Below, piece after piece: positions 1-8,546 of a stretch of DNA of 64,000 bases. Position 1 is the stretch's first letter. Each line of letters opens with the position of its first letter. The DNA comes from Rhodoferax sp. (GTDB lineage: Bacteria > Pseudomonadota > Gammaproteobacteria > Burkholderiales > Burkholderiaceae_C), in assembly GCA_031291305.1 (NCBI GenBank), contig JARLJH010000027.1, positions 1 to 64,000 of the forward strand, written 5' to 3'. A program made the translations under genes and the position numbers. The notes under the pieces are model-generated. The model saw only the letters and a list, made by a program, of their open reading frames with translations, was not told where the DNA came from and made no database searches.

Positions 1-68
1 CGACCTGGGCTCGAACCAGGGACCTACGGATTAACAGTCCGGCGCTCTACCAACTGAGCTATCGAGGA
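1..68 (-). tRNA. tRNA-Asn (GTT), 3' end cut by the window edge
   Basis: Read on the minus strand this begins TCCTCGATAGCTCAG, has the anticodon arm GGACTGTTAATCC with anticodon GTT, and a T arm containing GGTTCGAGCCC. The last bases of the acceptor stem, the discriminator base and any CCA lie before base 1, so the gene is incomplete here. Confidence 0.95.
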
Positions 69-207
69 ACAAGCCCAGTATTATAGATCGAGGTTTTGCC
101 TGTTTTCTCGCTGAGATGTACAAAAAATCCAAAAATTTAGTTTTGGCATCAATCGGGATGCTTAAAAGAGCTGTGGCATAATTTAGGGCTTGTCTTCAAC
201 AAGACAA

Positions 208-282
208 GGGCGGTTAGCTCAGGGGTAGAGCACAGCATTCACACTGCTGGGGTCGGAGGTTCGAAGCCTCCACCGCCCACCA
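208..282 (+). tRNA. tRNA-Val (CAC)
   Basis: A complete cloverleaf: acceptor GGGCGGT pairs with ACCGCCC (272-278), D arm TTAGCTCAGGGGTAGAGC, anticodon arm CAGCA-TTCACAC-TGCTG with anticodon CAC (valine, GTG codons), T arm GGAGGTTCGAAGCCTCC, and an encoded CCA at 280-282. A CATAAT sequence at 177-182 could be its -10 element; no convincing -35 is seen. Confidence 0.97.
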
Positions 283-382
283 GAATTTGAAAAGGACTTG
301 GATTTGTGCCAGGTCCTTTTTTTTCGTCCGGCAGTGATCGCTGTCTGGCAATTTCCCGTTTTTTCAATCCGGCGGAGACGCT

Positions 383-1477
383 ATGGAACAGGTCGATTGC
401 GTGGTGGTGGGGGCTGGTGTCGTCGGGCTGGCGGTGGCGCGTGCGTTGGCGCTGACCGGGCGCGAGGTGCTAGTGCTTGAAGCTGCATCCGCCATTGGCA
501 CCGGCACCAGTTCGCGTAACAGCGAGGTGATCCACGCTGGCATCTATTACCCGCCAGGCTCGCTGAAAGCGCGTTTGTGTGTGCAGGGCAGGGCGATGCT
601 GTACGACTACTGCACGCAGCGAGGTGTGGATCATCAGCATTGCGGCAAGTTGATTGTGGCCACGTCGGCGCAGCAGGTCCTGCAACTGCAACGCATTCAA
701 GACCAAGCGCAACGAAATGGCGTGGCCGATTTGGTGCTGTTGGATGCGGCAGCCGTGCATCACTTGGAGCCCGCGCTGCGGTGTGAGGCGGCCTTGTTGT
801 CACCCTCTACCGGCATAGTGGACAGTCATACGCTGATGCTCGCGCTACAAGGTGATCTGGAGCATGCCGGTGGTGTGGTTGCACTAAATTCGCCTGTAGT
901 CAAGATACATAAAGGGCTTTCTGCTATTGAATTGACAGCGCAAGACGGTACGCGTCTGCGTACCAACGCGCTGGTTAACGCGGCTGGACTGGGGGCGATT
1001 CATCTTGCACAGCAGACTGAGGGTCTTGATGCAAGGCATGTGCCGTCGGCTTTTTACGCCAAGGGCAACTACTTTACGCTGGCGGGCCGCGCACCGTTTT
1101 CTCACCTGATCTATCCCGTGCCTGAGTCTGCCGGGCTGGGCGTGCACTTAACTCTGGACCTGGGTGGGCAGGCCAAGTTTGGGCCGGATGTGCAGTGGGT
1201 GGACGCTTCCGACGATTTGACGGTGAACCCGACTCGCGCCGAGGCGTTTTATGCCGAGGTGCGCAAATACTGGCCGCAGTTGCAAGACGGGGCGCTGCAG
1301 CCTGGCTACGCGGGTATTCGCCCCAAGATCAGTGGTCCGCGCGACCGGGCTGCCGACTTCATGATACAGGGCCCCGCTGTGCACGGCATGCCAGGGCTGG
1401 TCAACCTGTTTGGCATCGAGTCCCCAGGCTTGACCGCTTCGCTGGCGATTGGTGAATGCGTGGTAGGTTTGTTGTAG
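383..1477 (+). CDS. FAD-dependent oxidoreductase, L-2-hydroxyglutarate dehydrogenase-like
   Basis: A 364-residue flavoprotein of the DAO/GlpD superfamily. The N-terminus carries a dinucleotide-binding Rossmann motif ([16 protein letters not shown], about residues 8-23). The segment [18 protein letters not shown] (about 43-60) and the C-terminal [18 protein letters not shown] are typical of the LhgO/YgaF family, which oxidises L-2-hydroxyglutarate to 2-oxoglutarate and passes electrons to the quinone pool. Substrate is inferred from family only; other 2-hydroxyacids are possible. The ATG at 383 follows a GGAGA ribosome site. It stands alone between tRNA-Val and the convergent pyrD. A weak copy of the dispersed element may lie within it around 893-945. 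Confidence 0.85.
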   Translation: MEQVDCVVVGAGVVGLAVARALALTGREVLVLEAASAIGTGTSSRNSEVIHAGIYYPPGSLKARLCVQGRAMLYDYCTQRGVDHQHCGKLIVATSAQQVLQLQRIQDQAQRNGVADLVLLDAAAVHHLEPALRCEAALLSPSTGIVDSHTLMLALQGDLEHAGGVVALNSPVVKIHKGLSAIELTAQDGTRLRTNALVNAAGLGAIHLAQQTEGLDARHVPSAFYAKGNYFTLAGRAPFSHLIYPVPESAGLGVHLTLDLGGQAKFGPDVQWVDASDDLTVNPTRAEAFYAEVRKYWPQLQDGALQPGYAGIRPKISGPRDRAADFMIQGPAVHGMPGLVNLFGIESPGLTASLAIGECVVGLL

Positions 1478-1480
1478 CGT

Positions 1481-1530
1481 CAATATAGATAGCTACTAGC
1501 CTTTTATCTATAAGGGCTAGAAGGTATTTT
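1481..1530. repeat. Dispersed TCTAGCCCTTAT element, copy 1
   Basis: Minus-strand reading: TTCTAGCCCTTAT, ATAAAAGGCTA, then TAGCTAT. It lies between the convergent first gene and pyrD, and the TTCTAG of the element contains the pyrD stop codon (TAG at 1517-1519). Confidence 0.85.
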
Positions 1531-2611
1531 TTATCAAATCTGCAGAGTCTTTGACCAGCCCAGGCCCGCTGTAAATCAAGCCGGTGTAAATCTGTACGAC
1601 ATCTGCCCCCGCACGGATTTTGCTCACCGCATCCTCGGCGCTCATGATGCCGCCCGCGCCAATGATGGGGAAGGTTTTGCCCAAAGCGCTTCGTAGTTGG
1701 CTCACCACTTGGTTGCTCATCGCCAGCACCGGCGCGCCAGACAGGCCACCGGCTTCCTCAGCGTGGGCCATGCCTTTCACCGCCTCCCGGCTCAGGGTGG
1801 TGTTGGTAGCGATCACGCCCCAGGCGTTGTTGACTTGGCCAGCGCGGTCGGTGCCGTAGCGTTTGAGCGTCTGGGCGATCGCGGCCACCTGATCGGCGTC
1901 CAGATCGGGGGCGATTTTGAGGAAAATCGGCGCGCGCTTGCCGTGCTTTTGCGCCAGCACCTCGCGCCGCTCGGAAATGGCACCCAGCAGCGCGTCAAGT
2001 GCCGCGTCGCTTTGCAGGCTGCGCAGGTTTTTGGTGTTGGGGCTGGAGATGTTGACCGTGACGTAGTCGGCGTAGGGATACACGCCGTCCAGACAGGTCA
2101 GGTAGTCGCCGGTGGCGCGCTCGATAGGTGTGGCAGCGTTCTTGCCAATGTTCAGACCCAGCAGCATTGGGTGAGCGCCGCCACTCCCGGCCAGACGGTC
2201 CTGATACAGCCGGGATTGCTTCACGTTGGCGATAAACGCCTGGAGCCCGTCGTTGTTGAAGCCCAGTCGGTTGATCAAGGCGCGCGCTTGGGGCAGGCGG
2301 AACATGCGCGGCTTGGGGTTACCGCCCTGTGCCAGCGGGGTCACGGTGCCGACCTCGACAAAACCAAATCCCATGGCCCCCAGGCCGTCGATGCAGCGGG
2401 CGTTTTTGTCCAGCCCGGCGGCCAGGCCGACCCGGTTGGGGAAGGTCAGGCCGGCCAGTTCAATGGGATCGTCCACCCGCGTGCTGCCGTAAGCCCATTT
2501 CAGTGCGGAGCCTTGGGTGCGTGCCAGTGACGCAATCGTCAGCTCGTGGGCGGCCTCAGGGTCCATGCCAAATAAAAACGGTCGCGCCAGGGCGTAGGGG
2601 ATAAGTGCCAT
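1517..2611 (-). CDS. pyrD: Dihydroorotate dehydrogenase (quinone), class 2
   Basis: A 364-residue PyrD that oxidises dihydroorotate to orotate in pyrimidine synthesis, with electrons going to quinone at the inner membrane. Seen: an N-terminal helical membrane-contact segment (about 1-40), the FMN barrel motif [10 protein letters not shown] (about 62-71), substrate-site motifs INRLGFNN and [10 protein letters not shown], and the phosphate-binding [12 protein letters not shown] plus [12 protein letters not shown] near the C-terminus. The serine-type catalytic region (ISSPNT) fits class 2. The ATG is preceded by AGGA. The C-terminal tail NTF and stop codon come from a dispersed repeat, so the tail differs from what an uninterrupted gene would encode. 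It is divergent from rpiA. Confidence 0.96.
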   Translation of the reverse strand: MALIPYALARPFLFGMDPEAAHELTIASLARTQGSALKWAYGSTRVDDPIELAGLTFPNRVGLAAGLDKNARCIDGLGAMGFGFVEVGTVTPLAQGGNPKPRMFRLPQARALINRLGFNNDGLQAFIANVKQSRLYQDRLAGSGGAHPMLLGLNIGKNAATPIERATGDYLTCLDGVYPYADYVTVNISSPNTKNLRSLQSDAALDALLGAISERREVLAQKHGKRAPIFLKIAPDLDADQVAAIAQTLKRYGTDRAGQVNNAWGVIATNTTLSREAVKGMAHAEEAGGLSGAPVLAMSNQVVSQLRSALGKTFPIIGAGGIMSAEDAVSKIRAGADVVQIYTGLIYSGPGLVKDSADLIKNTF

Positions 2612-2657
2612 TGGATAATTCCTGCAATAAATCGATCAACTTCAAGGATTTTCCCCG

Positions 2658-3362
2658 ATGACACCAACTCACAACCCCTCACCGGCCGTTTTGTCTCAGG
2701 ACGACCTGAAAACCCTGGTCGGGCAAGCGGCGTTGCGGTATGTGGTGCCGGGCGAGATTGTGGGTGTGGGTACGGGCTCTACGGTCAATAAATTCATTGA
2801 CGCGCTGGCCAGCATGAAGGATCAGATCAAGGGCGCGGTGTCGAGTTCGATCGCTAGCACCGAGCGGCTGCAGGCGCTGGGCATTGCCGTGTTTGACTGC
2901 AATGATGTGGCCGAGCTCTCGGTGTATATCGACGGTGCGGACGAAGTCGATCCACAGGGCTACCTGATCAAAGGCGGCGGCGCAGCGCTCACGCGCGAGA
3001 AGATCGTCGCCGCGCAGTCGCGTCAGTTTGTCTGCATTGCCGACGAGTCCAAATTGGTGCAGACGCTGGGTAAATTCCCGCTGCCCGTGGAAGTGATCCC
3101 GATGGCGGTCAATCGCATTACGCGGCAGTTTGAGGCCATGGGCGGCAAAGTGGTGCTGCGCCTCAAGAATGGTGCCCCGCTGGTGACCGATAACGGTCAG
3201 TACATTCTGGACGTGACCGGCCTGAATATCGCCGATCCGTTGGCGTTTGAATCGCAGGTGAACCAGTGGCCGGGCGTGGTCACGGTGGGTGTTTTTGCCT
3301 TCCAGAAAGCCCAGGTCTGCCTGATCGGTGCGGCCAGCGGCGTGAAGACGCTGAGTTTCTGA
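2658..3362 (+). CDS. rpiA: Ribose-5-phosphate isomerase A
   Basis: A 234-residue RpiA that interconverts ribose-5-phosphate and ribulose-5-phosphate in the pentose phosphate pathway. Seen: the phosphate-binding [15 protein letters not shown] (about 36-50), [14 protein letters not shown], the catalytic loop [20 protein letters not shown] and REKIVA. AAGGA lies upstream of the ATG. It sits next to a ribokinase and nucleoside hydrolase, so ribose released from nucleosides could flow directly through it; that link is inferred from position. Confidence 0.97.
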   Translation: MTPTHNPSPAVLSQDDLKTLVGQAALRYVVPGEIVGVGTGSTVNKFIDALASMKDQIKGAVSSSIASTERLQALGIAVFDCNDVAELSVYIDGADEVDPQGYLIKGGGAALTREKIVAAQSRQFVCIADESKLVQTLGKFPLPVEVIPMAVNRITRQFEAMGGKVVLRLKNGAPLVTDNGQYILDVTGLNIADPLAFESQVNQWPGVVTVGVFAFQKAQVCLIGAASGVKTLSF

Positions 3363-3365
3363 TAC

Positions 3366-3417
3366 TCTATTTTTAAGAGCTATACGCCCTTATGAAATAA
3401 GGGCTAGAAGCGGTTTT
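3366..3417. repeat. Dispersed TCTAGCCCTTAT element, copy 2
   Basis: Minus-strand reading: CTTCTAGCCCTTATTTCATA, AGGGCGTATAGCTC. The inner CCCTTAT and ATAAGGG form a short hairpin. The element encodes the last residues (LALIS) and the stop codon of the nucleoside hydrolase. Confidence 0.88.
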
Positions 3418-4400
3418 CTTATCCAGTCTCGCAGCAAGGTGTGTTCAATGACCGCCTTGCAGGCATTCGCCTGAACGCGCATACACACCTGCGTGTGTGG
3501 AATATCGTAATGCCAGCCATGTTGCGGGTAGCTCACGGCCTTGCGTTGCATCATCGTTTGGCCCTGCGCCAGCCCGTCCACGGCGACGCGCACGCGGCCG
3601 GTTTGTAGCGTGAACAACTCGGGGTTGGTCAGCACCACAAACGCCAGCACATCGTGTCCATAACAAGCCAGTGACTCTCCCATGGTTGTTTCGCGCTGAC
3701 TGTAAAAGGCGCTGTAAAACGCCACTGCGTGGCATAGCGTGTCGGTGGCGATATGCTGGTGATGGTCGGCAATCTGCTGAAACAGCGTGAGTGGCAGGAT
3801 GACCTGGTGCGTCACGTCCAGCCCGACCATGGTCAGCGGCCAGCCTGCGGTGAATACGGCGTCGGCCGCGTGTGGGTCGTTCCAGATGTTGGCCTCGGCC
3901 ACAGGCGACACGTTGCCTGACTCCAGCACGGTACCGCCCATCAGCACCACCTCGCGCACCAGCGTGGGCAATTCGGGCGCCAGTTGCAGCGCCGTGGCCA
4001 GGTTGCCCAGCGGGCCAACGGCTACCAGGGTGATCTCGCCGGGGTACTGGCGCGCCATATCGACGATGAACTGCGCCGATGAGCGCGGGTCCAGCTCGCC
4101 TGCGGTAGCCACCCGCTGTGGCAGGTTGCCCAGGCCGTCGGCACCATGGATGTAGTCGGGCGGGGTTTCGGCCTTTTTTACCAGCGGCTGGCTGGCACCT
4201 TGGGTGACGGGGATGCTTCGTCCGGTCAGCGCGCTCAGGTACAGCGCATTGGTGGCGGCCTGCGCTACAAAGACGTTGCCAAAGGTGGTGGTGATGCCGA
4301 CCACGTCAATGCCCGGGTGTGCCAGCGCGTAATACAGCGCCATGGCGTCGTCCACGCCGGGGTCGGTGTCGAAAATGACTTTTCTGGGAGATATTGACAT
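3390..4400 (-). CDS. Nucleoside hydrolase (inosine/uridine-preferring family)
   Basis: A 336-residue N-ribosyl hydrolase that would split nucleosides into base and ribose. Seen: the metal-binding signature DTDPGVDDAMAL (about 11-22), GITTTFGNV, VAVGPLGNLATAL, EANIWNDPHAAD, and a C-terminal HDVLAF that supplies the usual ligand region. Length fits the IunH/Rih family. Base preference cannot be read reliably. It is followed 64 bases upstream (in its own direction) by ribokinase and lies opposite a nucleoside-type ABC transporter, which supports a salvage role. The final residues come from a dispersed repeat. Confidence 0.92.
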   Translation of the reverse strand: MSISPRKVIFDTDPGVDDAMALYYALAHPGIDVVGITTTFGNVFVAQAATNALYLSALTGRSIPVTQGASQPLVKKAETPPDYIHGADGLGNLPQRVATAGELDPRSSAQFIVDMARQYPGEITLVAVGPLGNLATALQLAPELPTLVREVVLMGGTVLESGNVSPVAEANIWNDPHAADAVFTAGWPLTMVGLDVTHQVILPLTLFQQIADHHQHIATDTLCHAVAFYSAFYSQRETTMGESLACYGHDVLAFVVLTNPELFTLQTGRVRVAVDGLAQGQTMMQRKAVSYPQHGWHYDIPHTQVCMRVQANACKAVIEHTLLRDWIRKPLLALIS

Positions 4401-4464
4401 TGGCGGGTTCAGGGTTTGGGTTGGATATTGAGGCGTGCCGGGAGTGGTGCAGCTTCCGTGGTGT

Positions 4465-5397
4465 TTAACTTAGGCCGCAGTAATCACGCAGGGAACGGAT
4501 CGACTCTTCGGATGGTGCGCCTTGCTCGGCCAGAAACGCGGCGATGGCCGCTGCCGTTGGAATGCTGGACTGTGCGCCCGGCTGGGTGCAGGCCAGCGCG
4601 GCGGCGGCACTGGCGCGTGCCATGGCCTGCGTGATGCTGTCGCCCTGATCCAGCGCGGCCACCAGCACGCCGCAAAAAGTGTCTCCTGCGCCCGTGGTGT
4701 CCACCGCTTCCACAGGATAGGCAGTTTGCGTGAAGAAATTGTTGCCCAGCCGCGCTGCGCAGCCACGATGGCCCAGCGTGACCACCACGCCGGGCACAGC
4801 GATCTGCGCCAGATTGGTCATCAGACTGACGGGGTAGGGCACCAGAGCGGCCAACTCACCTTCGTTGACGATCAGCAGGTCGACTGCAGCCAGCAGTTCT
4901 GCGCTCAGGGCTTGAGCGGGTGCCGCGTTCAGGACGACTTTCAAGCCCTGCGCCTTGGCCGCCAGCGCGTAGGCGATGACGGTAGGCAAGGGGATTTCCA
5001 ACTGCATCAATAGGTGGCTGAAACCCGTTAGGTCCGGCAGATGCTCGGGTGCCATGCACAGGTTGGCACCGGGCGCTACGGTGATGGCGTTTTCGGCGCT
5101 GTCCGCTACACAAATAAAAGCACAGCCGGTAGGTTCGTCGGGGGCTAACACCGTATGAAGCTCTACATCAGCGGCTTTGAGCGAGGCCAGCAGAGGATCG
5201 GCATGTGTGTCGCGGCCCACGGCCAGCAACATGTGGGTGGCCGCACCACCCGCCCGGGCACAGGCCACGGCCTGATTGGCGCCCTTGCCGCCGGGGTAGG
5301 TTTTGAACTCCTGCCCCAGCACCGTTTCGCCGGGGGCGGGAATGTGTTGAGCGCGGACGACGAAGTCCAGATTGGCAGAGCCGGCAACCAGAATCAT
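4465..5397 (-). CDS. Ribokinase-like PfkB-family sugar kinase
   Basis: A kinase of about 310 residues that probably phosphorylates ribose at O5. Seen: MILVAGSANLDFVVR at the N-terminus, the substrate motif PGGKGANQAVACARAGG, NEGELAAL, and the PfkB signature DTTGAGDTFCGVL with the anion-hole GAGD and catalytic Asp. I take the ATG at 5397 as the start because it aligns with the family N-terminus; a further upstream start at 5430 is open but adds residues without family support. Neither has a clear ribosome site. It is read with the nucleoside hydrolase gene and is divergent from the binding-protein gene. Confidence 0.9.
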   Translation of the reverse strand: MILVAGSANLDFVVRAQHIPAPGETVLGQEFKTYPGGKGANQAVACARAGGAATHMLLAVGRDTHADPLLASLKAADVELHTVLAPDEPTGCAFICVADSAENAITVAPGANLCMAPEHLPDLTGFSHLLMQLEIPLPTVIAYALAAKAQGLKVVLNAAPAQALSAELLAAVDLLIVNEGELAALVPYPVSLMTNLAQIAVPGVVVTLGHRGCAARLGNNFFTQTAYPVEAVDTTGAGDTFCGVLVAALDQGDSITQAMARASAAAALACTQPGAQSSIPTAAAIAAFLAEQGAPSEESIRSLRDYCGLS

Positions 5398-5533
5398 AAA
5401 AATATTTGTGCAGCAATCGGAGGCTGTCATTATGTCGCGCAGCCTGGCACGGCCTAAATCGTGGCATAGTCATTGCTACCTTCATCACACCCCTTGGGTG
5501 GGTGGTTTCTTCAATTTTTGAAAGTGATTTGTC

Positions 5534-6514
5534 ATGACTTTGAAATTTGCGCATCAATTGGGTGTTCTGGCTGCCGCCGCTTTGACCAGCACCATGCTGC
5601 TGGCCGAACCCGCCGTGGTGTTTGACATGGGGGGCAAGTTCGACAAGTCCTTCAATGAAGCTGCGTACAACGGCATGGAAATGTGGAAGAAGGAAACCGG
5701 CAAGAAATACCTCGAGTTTGAAATCTCCAACGAATCACAACGAGAACAGGCCCTGCGCCGCATGGCAGAGCGCGGTGCAAGCCCGATCATCGGTATTGGT
5801 TTTGGGCAGGCATCGGCCATTGAAAAGTTGGCCAAAGAATTCCCGAAACAGAACTTCGCCATCATCGATATGGTGGTCGACCTGCCGAATGTGCAGTCGG
5901 TGGTCTTCAAAGAGCAGGAAGGCAGCTTCCTGGTTGGCGCCATGGCGGCCCTGGCCAGCAAGACCGGCAAGGTCGGCTTTGTCGGTGGTATGGACATCCC
6001 GCTGATTCGCAAGTTTCAGTGCGGCTATGAACAGGGCGTCAAATACGCCAACCCCAAGGCCGAAGTGTTTTCCAACATGACTGGCACCACCGGTGCGGCC
6101 TGGAACGACCCGGCGCGCGGTGGTGAACTCGCCAAAGCCCAGTTTGCCAAGGGTGCCGATGTGGTGTTCGCCGCAGCGGGTGGCACCGGCATCGGCGTTT
6201 ATCAAGCTGCCAAGGACAGTGGCAAGCTGGCCATCGGCGTGGACAGCAACCAGGACCATTTGCAACCGGGCACCATGCTGACCTCGATGGTCAAGGGCGT
6301 AGATGTGGCCGTGTACAACGTGGCCAAATCCTTCAAGCCGGGCCTGCTGGTGTTGGGCCTGAAAGAAGGTGGCGTGGGCTATTCGCTGGATCAGTACAAC
6401 GCCAAACTGGTGACACCCGAGATGAAGAAAAAGGTGGAAGCCGCCAAGGCTGACATCATCAGCGGCAAGATCAAGGTGGCGGATTACATGGCGGATAACG
6501 CTTGTAAATACTGA
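5534..6514 (+). CDS. BMP-family ABC transporter substrate-binding protein (nucleoside type)
   Basis: A 326-residue periplasmic binding protein of the basic-membrane-protein (PnrA/BmpA) family, whose characterised members bind purine nucleosides. Seen: a signal peptide of about 24 residues ending near LLAEP, then MGGKFDKSFNEAAYNG, the typical start of the mature protein, RMAERGASPIIGIGFGQ, GKVGFVGGMDIPLI, and GVDSNQDHLQPGTMLTSM. No lipobox is seen, so it is probably soluble in the periplasm. The transporter ATPase follows after a 499-base gap holding a large inverted repeat, which could keep binding-protein mRNA in excess. Confidence 0.93.
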   Translation: MTLKFAHQLGVLAAAALTSTMLLAEPAVVFDMGGKFDKSFNEAAYNGMEMWKKETGKKYLEFEISNESQREQALRRMAERGASPIIGIGFGQASAIEKLAKEFPKQNFAIIDMVVDLPNVQSVVFKEQEGSFLVGAMAALASKTGKVGFVGGMDIPLIRKFQCGYEQGVKYANPKAEVFSNMTGTTGAAWNDPARGGELAKAQFAKGADVVFAAAGGTGIGVYQAAKDSGKLAIGVDSNQDHLQPGTMLTSMVKGVDVAVYNVAKSFKPGLLVLGLKEGGVGYSLDQYNAKLVTPEMKKKVEAAKADIISGKIKVADYMADNACKY

Positions 6515-6553
6515 TTTTTGCGGCTTCCGCCTGCGGTGAAATAGTTTGTTTTT

Positions 6554-6890
6554 ATCGTTGATCCCCCCTATCTCCCCCGCCTCTTTCCACCCCCGCCGGA
6601 GTGGAAAGGGAGCCTAACAGCCATATTTGGCCAACGCGTTGAACTGAGGACATACCTGTCGAGTCGCCGGTAGCGAACAGCCACTATATGAAAAATTGGG
6701 TTCTAGCCCTTATGCAATAAGCGTGAGTAGCTATTAAAGTTGTATTCGGATGAGTGCAGGAAATGGCGGCTACAGACCACTCGCCGTGTACGTCTTCCAA
6801 AAAAAGACAGGACCAAATATGGCTGTTAGGCTCCCTTTCCACCCCGGCGGGGGTGGAAAGGGCGGGGGGATAGGGGGGGGGAATCAACGA
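6554..6890. repeat. Inverted-repeat element with hairpin arms (MITE-like)
   Basis: Arms at about 6554-6631 and 6812-6890 are near-perfect inverted copies (about 77 bases, roughly 90 percent identical by eye). Each arm contains its own hairpin: CTTTCCAC/GTGGAAAG at 6583-6608, and a perfect 11-bp stem with a GGCG loop at 6835-6860. The interior holds a dispersed-element copy (6691-6741) and no gene. No target duplication is obvious. It fills most of the gap between the binding protein and its ATPase. Its origin is unknown; it may also act as an intercistronic RNA structure. Confidence 0.85.
6691..6741. repeat. Dispersed TCTAGCCCTTAT element, copy 3
   Basis: Plus-strand reading: AATTGGGTTCTAGCCCTTAT, GCAATAAGCGTGAG, TAGCTATT. 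A nearly complete copy nested inside the larger inverted-repeat element. Confidence 0.9.
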
Positions 6891-6902
6891 CAATTAACAA
6901 CT

Positions 6903-6953
6903 CTCAATTAGATAGCTTTAAACATAGGATACATAAGGGCTAGAGACCAAACA
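6903..6953. repeat. Dispersed TCTAGCCCTTAT element, copy 4
   Basis: Minus-strand reading: GGTCTCTAGCCCTTATGTAT, CCTATG, AAAGCTATCTAATTG. It lies just after the inverted-repeat element and before the ATPase gene. Confidence 0.85.
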
Positions 6954-7013
6954 ATATGTATAGATTGAGCAAAGTCGTCCAACCCTGCCAACCGGCAATC
7001 CAGCACCCTTCGC

Positions 7014-8546
7014 ATGCCTGAAACAGCAACCCCAGCGGTCCGCATGACCGCCATCCACAAGCACTTTGGCGCGGTCGCCGCCAACGACAACGTGAACTTG
7101 ACGGTGTCGGTGGGCACGGTGCACGGCATCGTGGGCGAAAACGGTGCAGGCAAAAGCACGCTGATGTCGATCCTGTACGGCTTCTACCAAGCCGACAGTG
7201 GGCAGATCGAGGTGTTCGGCCAGAAGGCCGACATCCGCAATGCCGACGATGCGATTGCGCACGGCATTGGTATGGTGCACCAGCACTTCATGCTGGTTGA
7301 TACGCTCACCGCGCTGGAAAACGTCATGCTCGGTGCCGAGCCGCATTGGCGGCTGCAGCGTGCCGATGCCCAGGTGCGCAGCAAGCTGGGCGTTCTGATG
7401 CAGTCCACCGGCTTGCAAGTCTCGTTGGACAGCTTGGTGGCCGACTTGCCGGTGGGCGACCGCCAGCGGCTGGAGATCCTCAAAGCTCTGTACCGGGGCG
7501 CCAAAATCCTGATTCTGGACGAGCCCACCGCCGTACTCACGCCGCAAGAAACCACGCAACTCTTTGGCGTGCTCAAGCGGCTGCGTGAGCAAGGCACTAC
7601 GCTGATCCTGATCACCCACAAGCTCAAGGAAGTGATGGCGTTGTGCGACACGGTGACGGTGATGCGCGCGGGCCAGGTGGTCGAAGAGGTGGCGATTGCT
7701 GAAGCGACCATCGAAGGTCTGGCGCAGGCCATGGTGGGGCGCAAGGTCAACATGGGCCGCTCGCTGGATGCGGTAGCCGCCGTGGGCGAGGTGCTGTTGC
7801 AGGCCGAGCATCTGTCGGTCACCGACGGCCTGGGCGTACAGCGCCTCAAAGACGTGAGCTTGACGCTGCGTGCTGGTGAAATGGTCGGTGTGGCGGGTGT
7901 CTCGGGCAACGGCCAGAGCGAGTTGATGGACGTGCTGACCGGCTTGTTGACGCCTGATCAGGGTCAGATGCAATTGTTGGGCAGCAGTTTTGAGGCCCCG
8001 CACTGGCTGGACCCGAGCCAGGCACGCGTGTTGGGCCTGGCCCACGTGCCTGAAGACCGCCATGCGCGTGCGCTGGTGATGGCCTTTGCGGCCTGGGAAT
8101 CCGCCGTGTTGGGGTATGACGACCAGCCCGATTACGCCGCGCATGGCTGGATGAACCACAGCCACATGCGCCAAGCCACGGCGGACATGATGGAACGCTT
8201 TGACGTGCGTCCGCGCGACACCGAACTGCTCAGCAGCAAGTTTTCCGGCGGCAACCAGCAAAAACTGGTGCTGGCGCGTGAATTGGGCCGCGCGCCCAAG
8301 GTGCTGCTGGTGGGCCAGCCGACACGCGGAGTCGACATTGGTGCCATCGAATTTATCTACACCCAGTTGCGTGCCTTGCGCCAGGCAGGCTGCGCCGTGT
8401 TGGTGGTGTCGAGCGAACTGGATGAAATTTTGGCCCTGGCGGATCGGGTCTTGGTGATGAACCAGGGGCGGGTGGCGGGCGAGCTGCCGATTGCCGACTG
8501 CACCGAAGCCGCTCTGGGCCTGCTGATGACCGGAGGTAACGCATGA
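7014..8546 (+). CDS. ABC transporter ATP-binding protein, two fused ATPase domains (nucleoside/simple sugar type)
   Basis: A 510-residue double ATPase of the RbsA/YufO kind that energises uptake by the two permeases downstream. Domain 1 (about 10-245) has Walker A GENGAGKS, Walker B ILILDEPTAV and a reduced signature (VGDRQR). Domain 2 (about 260-505) has a degenerate Walker A (GVSGNGQS) but an intact signature FSGGNQQK, as usual in this subfamily where one site is inactive. It begins after the repeat-filled gap and its stop overlaps the next start by four bases (ATGA). Confidence 0.94.
   Translation: MPETATPAVRMTAIHKHFGAVAANDNVNLTVSVGTVHGIVGENGAGKSTLMSILYGFYQADSGQIEVFGQKADIRNADDAIAHGIGMVHQHFMLVDTLTALENVMLGAEPHWRLQRADAQVRSKLGVLMQSTGLQVSLDSLVADLPVGDRQRLEILKALYRGAKILILDEPTAVLTPQETTQLFGVLKRLREQGTTLILITHKLKEVMALCDTVTVMRAGQVVEEVAIAEATIEGLAQAMVGRKVNMGRSLDAVAAVGEVLLQAEHLSVTDGLGVQRLKDVSLTLRAGEMVGVAGVSGNGQSELMDVLTGLLTPDQGQMQLLGSSFEAPHWLDPSQARVLGLAHVPEDRHARALVMAFAAWESAVLGYDDQPDYAAHGWMNHSHMRQATADMMERFDVRPRDTELLSSKFSGGNQQKLVLARELGRAPKVLLVGQPTRGVDIGAIEFIYTQLRALRQAGCAVLVVSSELDEILALADRVLVMNQGRVAGELPIADCTEAALGLLMTGGNA

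Noticed and set aside
893..945. A possible dispersed-element copy inside the first FAD oxidoreductase gene
   Set aside because: GATACATAAAGGGCT resembles copy 4, but the flanks do not match well enough to claim it.
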